Source: Helianthus annuus (Eukaryota; Streptophyta; Magnoliopsida; Asterales; Asteraceae). Taken from it: a DNA stretch of 64,000 nt. Shown here piece after piece: positions 61,507-64,000 of the stretch. Numbering within the stretch: the stretch's first letter is position 1; each line of letters opens with the position of its first letter. The stretch covers positions 26,861,762 through 26,925,761 of the forward strand of contig NC_035447.2 in the NCBI RefSeq assembly GCF_002127325.2, given 5' to 3'. Made by a program: the position numbers and the translations under genes. Under the pieces are notes generated by a model. It saw only the letters and a list, made by a program, of their open reading frames with translations. It had not been told where the DNA came from and searched no databases.

Positions 61507-63087
61507 ATGGATTTGATGGATATCAAGTGGGCATTTGCTAGTGTAGTGAGGCGAGCAAAAGATTTCATGGAAAGAACTGGTAGAACCAGCTTGGAAAGCA
61601 AGAAGGACACCAAGTATGTGTTCGATAAACAGGCGGTCAAGTGTTTCAACTATGGTAAACGGGGTCATTTCAAACGTGAGTGTACGAAGCCAGCTCAGCA
61701 TGGGAACCAGAATCTGTTCAGAAATCATGGCAACCAACCGAACCAGAATCAAAACAGGAATAATGAACGTGCCTTGATGCCTACAAACAATACTCATCAA
61801 GAAGGTCCATCAAACAACAACCGAGCTCTTGTGGTACAAGTTGATGAAAGTTGTGACTGGCCAATTCAACTGGGTAGCAGTGATCAGGGTGGAACAGCTT
61901 GTTTTGCTGAAGTTTTCAAGGATCTAAAACAAGCGTGTGGTGGAGAATCTTCAGATGAAGACAGTTCTGGTTATAGTGGAAGCTCAGATGAGGAAGCCTC
62001 AAGTTCAGGTGAAGACGGCACGGATGAAGTGTCACATGAGACTATTGATGAAGATGTTGAGAAGTTTTTGAGTGAAACTAAAGCAGGAAATGACAGAAGA
62101 TTAATACTGGTGGATCAAGCTGCTTATTCTTCTTCTTCTCATCATTCAGCCTTTATGGCTAATGTTGGCAGTTCGTTAAGTCAGGTACGTGTCAATGAAC
62201 CTAAATCTGATAAATGTGATAATTGTGTTGATTTAGGTGCTAGATTGTCTGACTTGCAAAGCAAATATGATGATTTGCAAAGCAAGTATGACGTGACATT
62301 TATCCACAATCAAAGTTTGATCGTGGATCTTTCGAAATGCAGAGAGGCCAACTTATTCCATAAAAATCATGAAAAACAATTTAAGAAGGTAATTGACACA
62401 TTAAGGGAAGATAAGCCCGAGCTAGTAAAAACAGTTTCAAGAAAACAAACTGCTATAAACAATTACATCACTAGGCTCGAGGAAGCACAAAAAGAGTTGG
62501 CCTGTGTCAAGTGTGAAAATGAGGCGATCCAGCTAAGGTTAGATAGTTACTCAAACTCTAGGTATGTGCTGGATCACATCATTGACATACAGAAAAAGAA
62601 GAGTGATGTCACGTGCATTAGATATAAGAACTGTCCTCCACCTGTTAGACACAATTATACCGCAATGCCAGATGAGGAGGATAAACCTCAATTTGAGCCA
62701 TCTGTTCCTTTAGATGTTGAGGAATTCGCAGTTGGACTTGGTTACAAAAAGGAAGTATCATCAGATTCGGATGTGTCAGCAGATACGAAAGTATCAACTA
62801 TTGAACAAAATCAGGATCCTCCTGTCACTGTTGAGGACGCTGATTCTTCAGATGATGAATCCGATGATACTGACTCTGCACAGTCTGATGCAATTATCAA
62901 AGAAGAGGACATACCTCTCGAGAATCACATTTTATGTGATCCTCCCGCAAAACCTGCTAAGACAGTTCGGGTTGAGTCCACTTCTGCACAAGAGTCTGAG
63001 AGTGTGAATTTGCTATACACTCTAGTTGGTGATGATAAAGTTTATTCAAACAAAGATTTTCCGATTAAAAATGTAATCAATCTTTAA
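61507..63087 (+). pseudogene. Copia H gag, C-terminal part (long open frame)
   Basis: 526 codons open from 61507. Near residue 47 is a zinc knuckle CFNYGKRGHFKREC in which the second Cys is Tyr. Then a basic Asn/Gln-rich part, acidic Ser/Asp/Glu stretches (GESSDEDSSGYSGSSDEEAS), CDNCVDLGARLSDLQSKYDD and a coiled coil to about residue 350 with CVKCENEA, CPPPVRHNY, and an acidic end. Cut off from the N-terminal part by a frameshift, so it is listed as a pseudogene although it is long. Confidence 0.75.
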
Positions 63088-64000
63088 TCAGTAAAGTTTT
63101 TGAGGATTCGACAAGTAAGTTTTTGGGAGAGTCGAGTTCACGAGTTGTGGTAACACAATGTCCTCCGATTCCAAAAGCTGAAATTCGAAGACAATATGGC
63201 TACCAAAAATTACCAACAGAGAAAATTCAGCAAAATCACACTAAACCAAAAGGAAAATCGACAACTCAAGGTCGAAAGGAGTAGAACCAGAGAAAGAACA
63301 AAAAGATGAACTTTGTGAAGTCGAAGGGAACTGATAAAATTGAAACATTAGAAAACAAATCTAACATAGATTATGTTAAGCAAGTTAAAATTTTGAAAAG
63401 AAATGATCAAAATAACTCAGGACCAAGTACCTCGAAATCACAAAGTTCATCAACGAGACATCAACATGATACTTCGGGGTTTGTTGAACAAAGATCATGT
63501 TTCGAGTGTGGTGAATTTGGACATATCTTTCGAAATCCATATCTTCATAAGTTAAAAGCTAAAGTTGATGTTCCCCGTGAGCAAAACTACCAAAAGCGAT
63601 TTGTTTCCCCAAAACAAGATCCTCGTCTTGTGAAAGAAAGGGAGAAGAAACAGAAACGCAAGTAAATCAAGGTAATTGAAAAGGATCTTAAAACCGATGT
63701 GGTTCAAAATCAACCTGTTTCAGTCAAACCAAAAATTTTAAAAACTTCAAAAACTTCAAACAATCACGAAGTTAAAATTTCAAACAATCAAACTGGTAAA
63801 ATTCAACAGACTTGGAAACCTAAATTGGTCACAAACTCAGGGGGGGCATCACCATTTCCAAATCATCGCGAAATTGAGATAACTGAAATGGAAGACCCAA
63901 GTCCACCGAAGGCATGGGTCCCCATCTCCAACTGATCATTTGAGTACATGTGCAGGGTGTTCCAGGAGGAACTATCAGTAGTCTTTGGATTTTCGATAGT
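63088..64000 (+). pseudogene. Copia H gag-pol linker with a second zinc knuckle, incomplete
   Basis: Frame pieces at 63306-63665 and 63699-63935. CFECGEFGHIFRN is followed directly by PYLHK, so the last Cys of this CCHC knuckle is missing, consistent with loss of one codon. A Lys/Asn/Ser-rich stretch follows, then PSPPKAWVPIS. The protease should follow beyond the window. Confidence 0.65.

Larger units (their letters stand above)
58893..64000 (+). mobile_element. SIRE-like Copia element H, 5' part
   Basis: 5' LTR 58893-59544, PBS, leader with a 37-bp tandem repeat, then a long gag region running past the window end. The gag style (a long gag with coiled coil, several Cys motifs and acidic stretches) fits the SIRE/Maximus lineage. 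Several stops and shifts show this copy is defective. The rest, including the 3' LTR, is outside. Confidence 0.83.

Overview
This is plant nuclear DNA: an AT-rich stretch made almost entirely of transposable elements nested in one another, with one credible single-copy host gene. The repertoire (Athila-type Ty3/Gypsy elements primed by tRNA-Asp, SIRE-type and other Ty1/Copia elements, an L1-type LINE with a zinc-binding post-RT domain, Mutator-like and Harbinger-like TIR elements) fits a eudicot. Several LTR families recall Asteraceae, but that placement is an inference from style and was not computed.

Layout. (1) 1-14738: a decayed Copia element (here 'A', + strand) split by two young insertions only 18 bp apart: NA1, a 7.3 kb non-autonomous Athila-like element (1051-8328; 1694-bp LTRs with no difference seen by eye; no pol), and Copia 'B' (8352-12840, - strand; uninterrupted polyprotein frame that lacks the RT catalytic core). 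Element A itself sits in an older - strand Copia fragment 'C' (14744-15830), which also holds a Harbinger MITE. (2) 16755-20435: a Copia RNase H relic and a 5'-truncated L1 LINE. (3) 20900-42691: a chain of foldback/TIR elements joined end to end through (TA)n tracts: MITE-A, MITE-B, element X, MITE-C, foldback D, MITE-A again. X is split by a 13.5 kb Athila element ('Athila-B', - strand, 23066-36601), which carries its own MITE-B copy. (4) 42692-50340: the host gene (44175-44765, a two-helix membrane protein of the plant 'ribosomal protein L34e superfamily' type) among Harbinger MITEs and three Mutator-type elements with 9-bp target duplications, one nested in another. (5) 50341-64000: Copia relics (E, F, G), another Mutator-type element, a 2.4 kb solo LTR inserted in F, and the 5' part of a SIRE-like element H that runs off the window.

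How it works together: apart from the host gene, everything is mobile DNA, mostly broken. NA1 and B have near-identical LTRs yet lack a usable RT, so they were probably moved by enzymes made elsewhere. The most unusual signal is not a protein. Several unrelated LTR families here carry their own clustered, near-palindromic short repeats with strict spacing: 21 bp in NA1 and Athila-B, 16 bp in the solo LTR. In NA1 the palindrome pairs sit 19-21 bp upstream of TATA-like boxes, both in the LTR and at several internal places.
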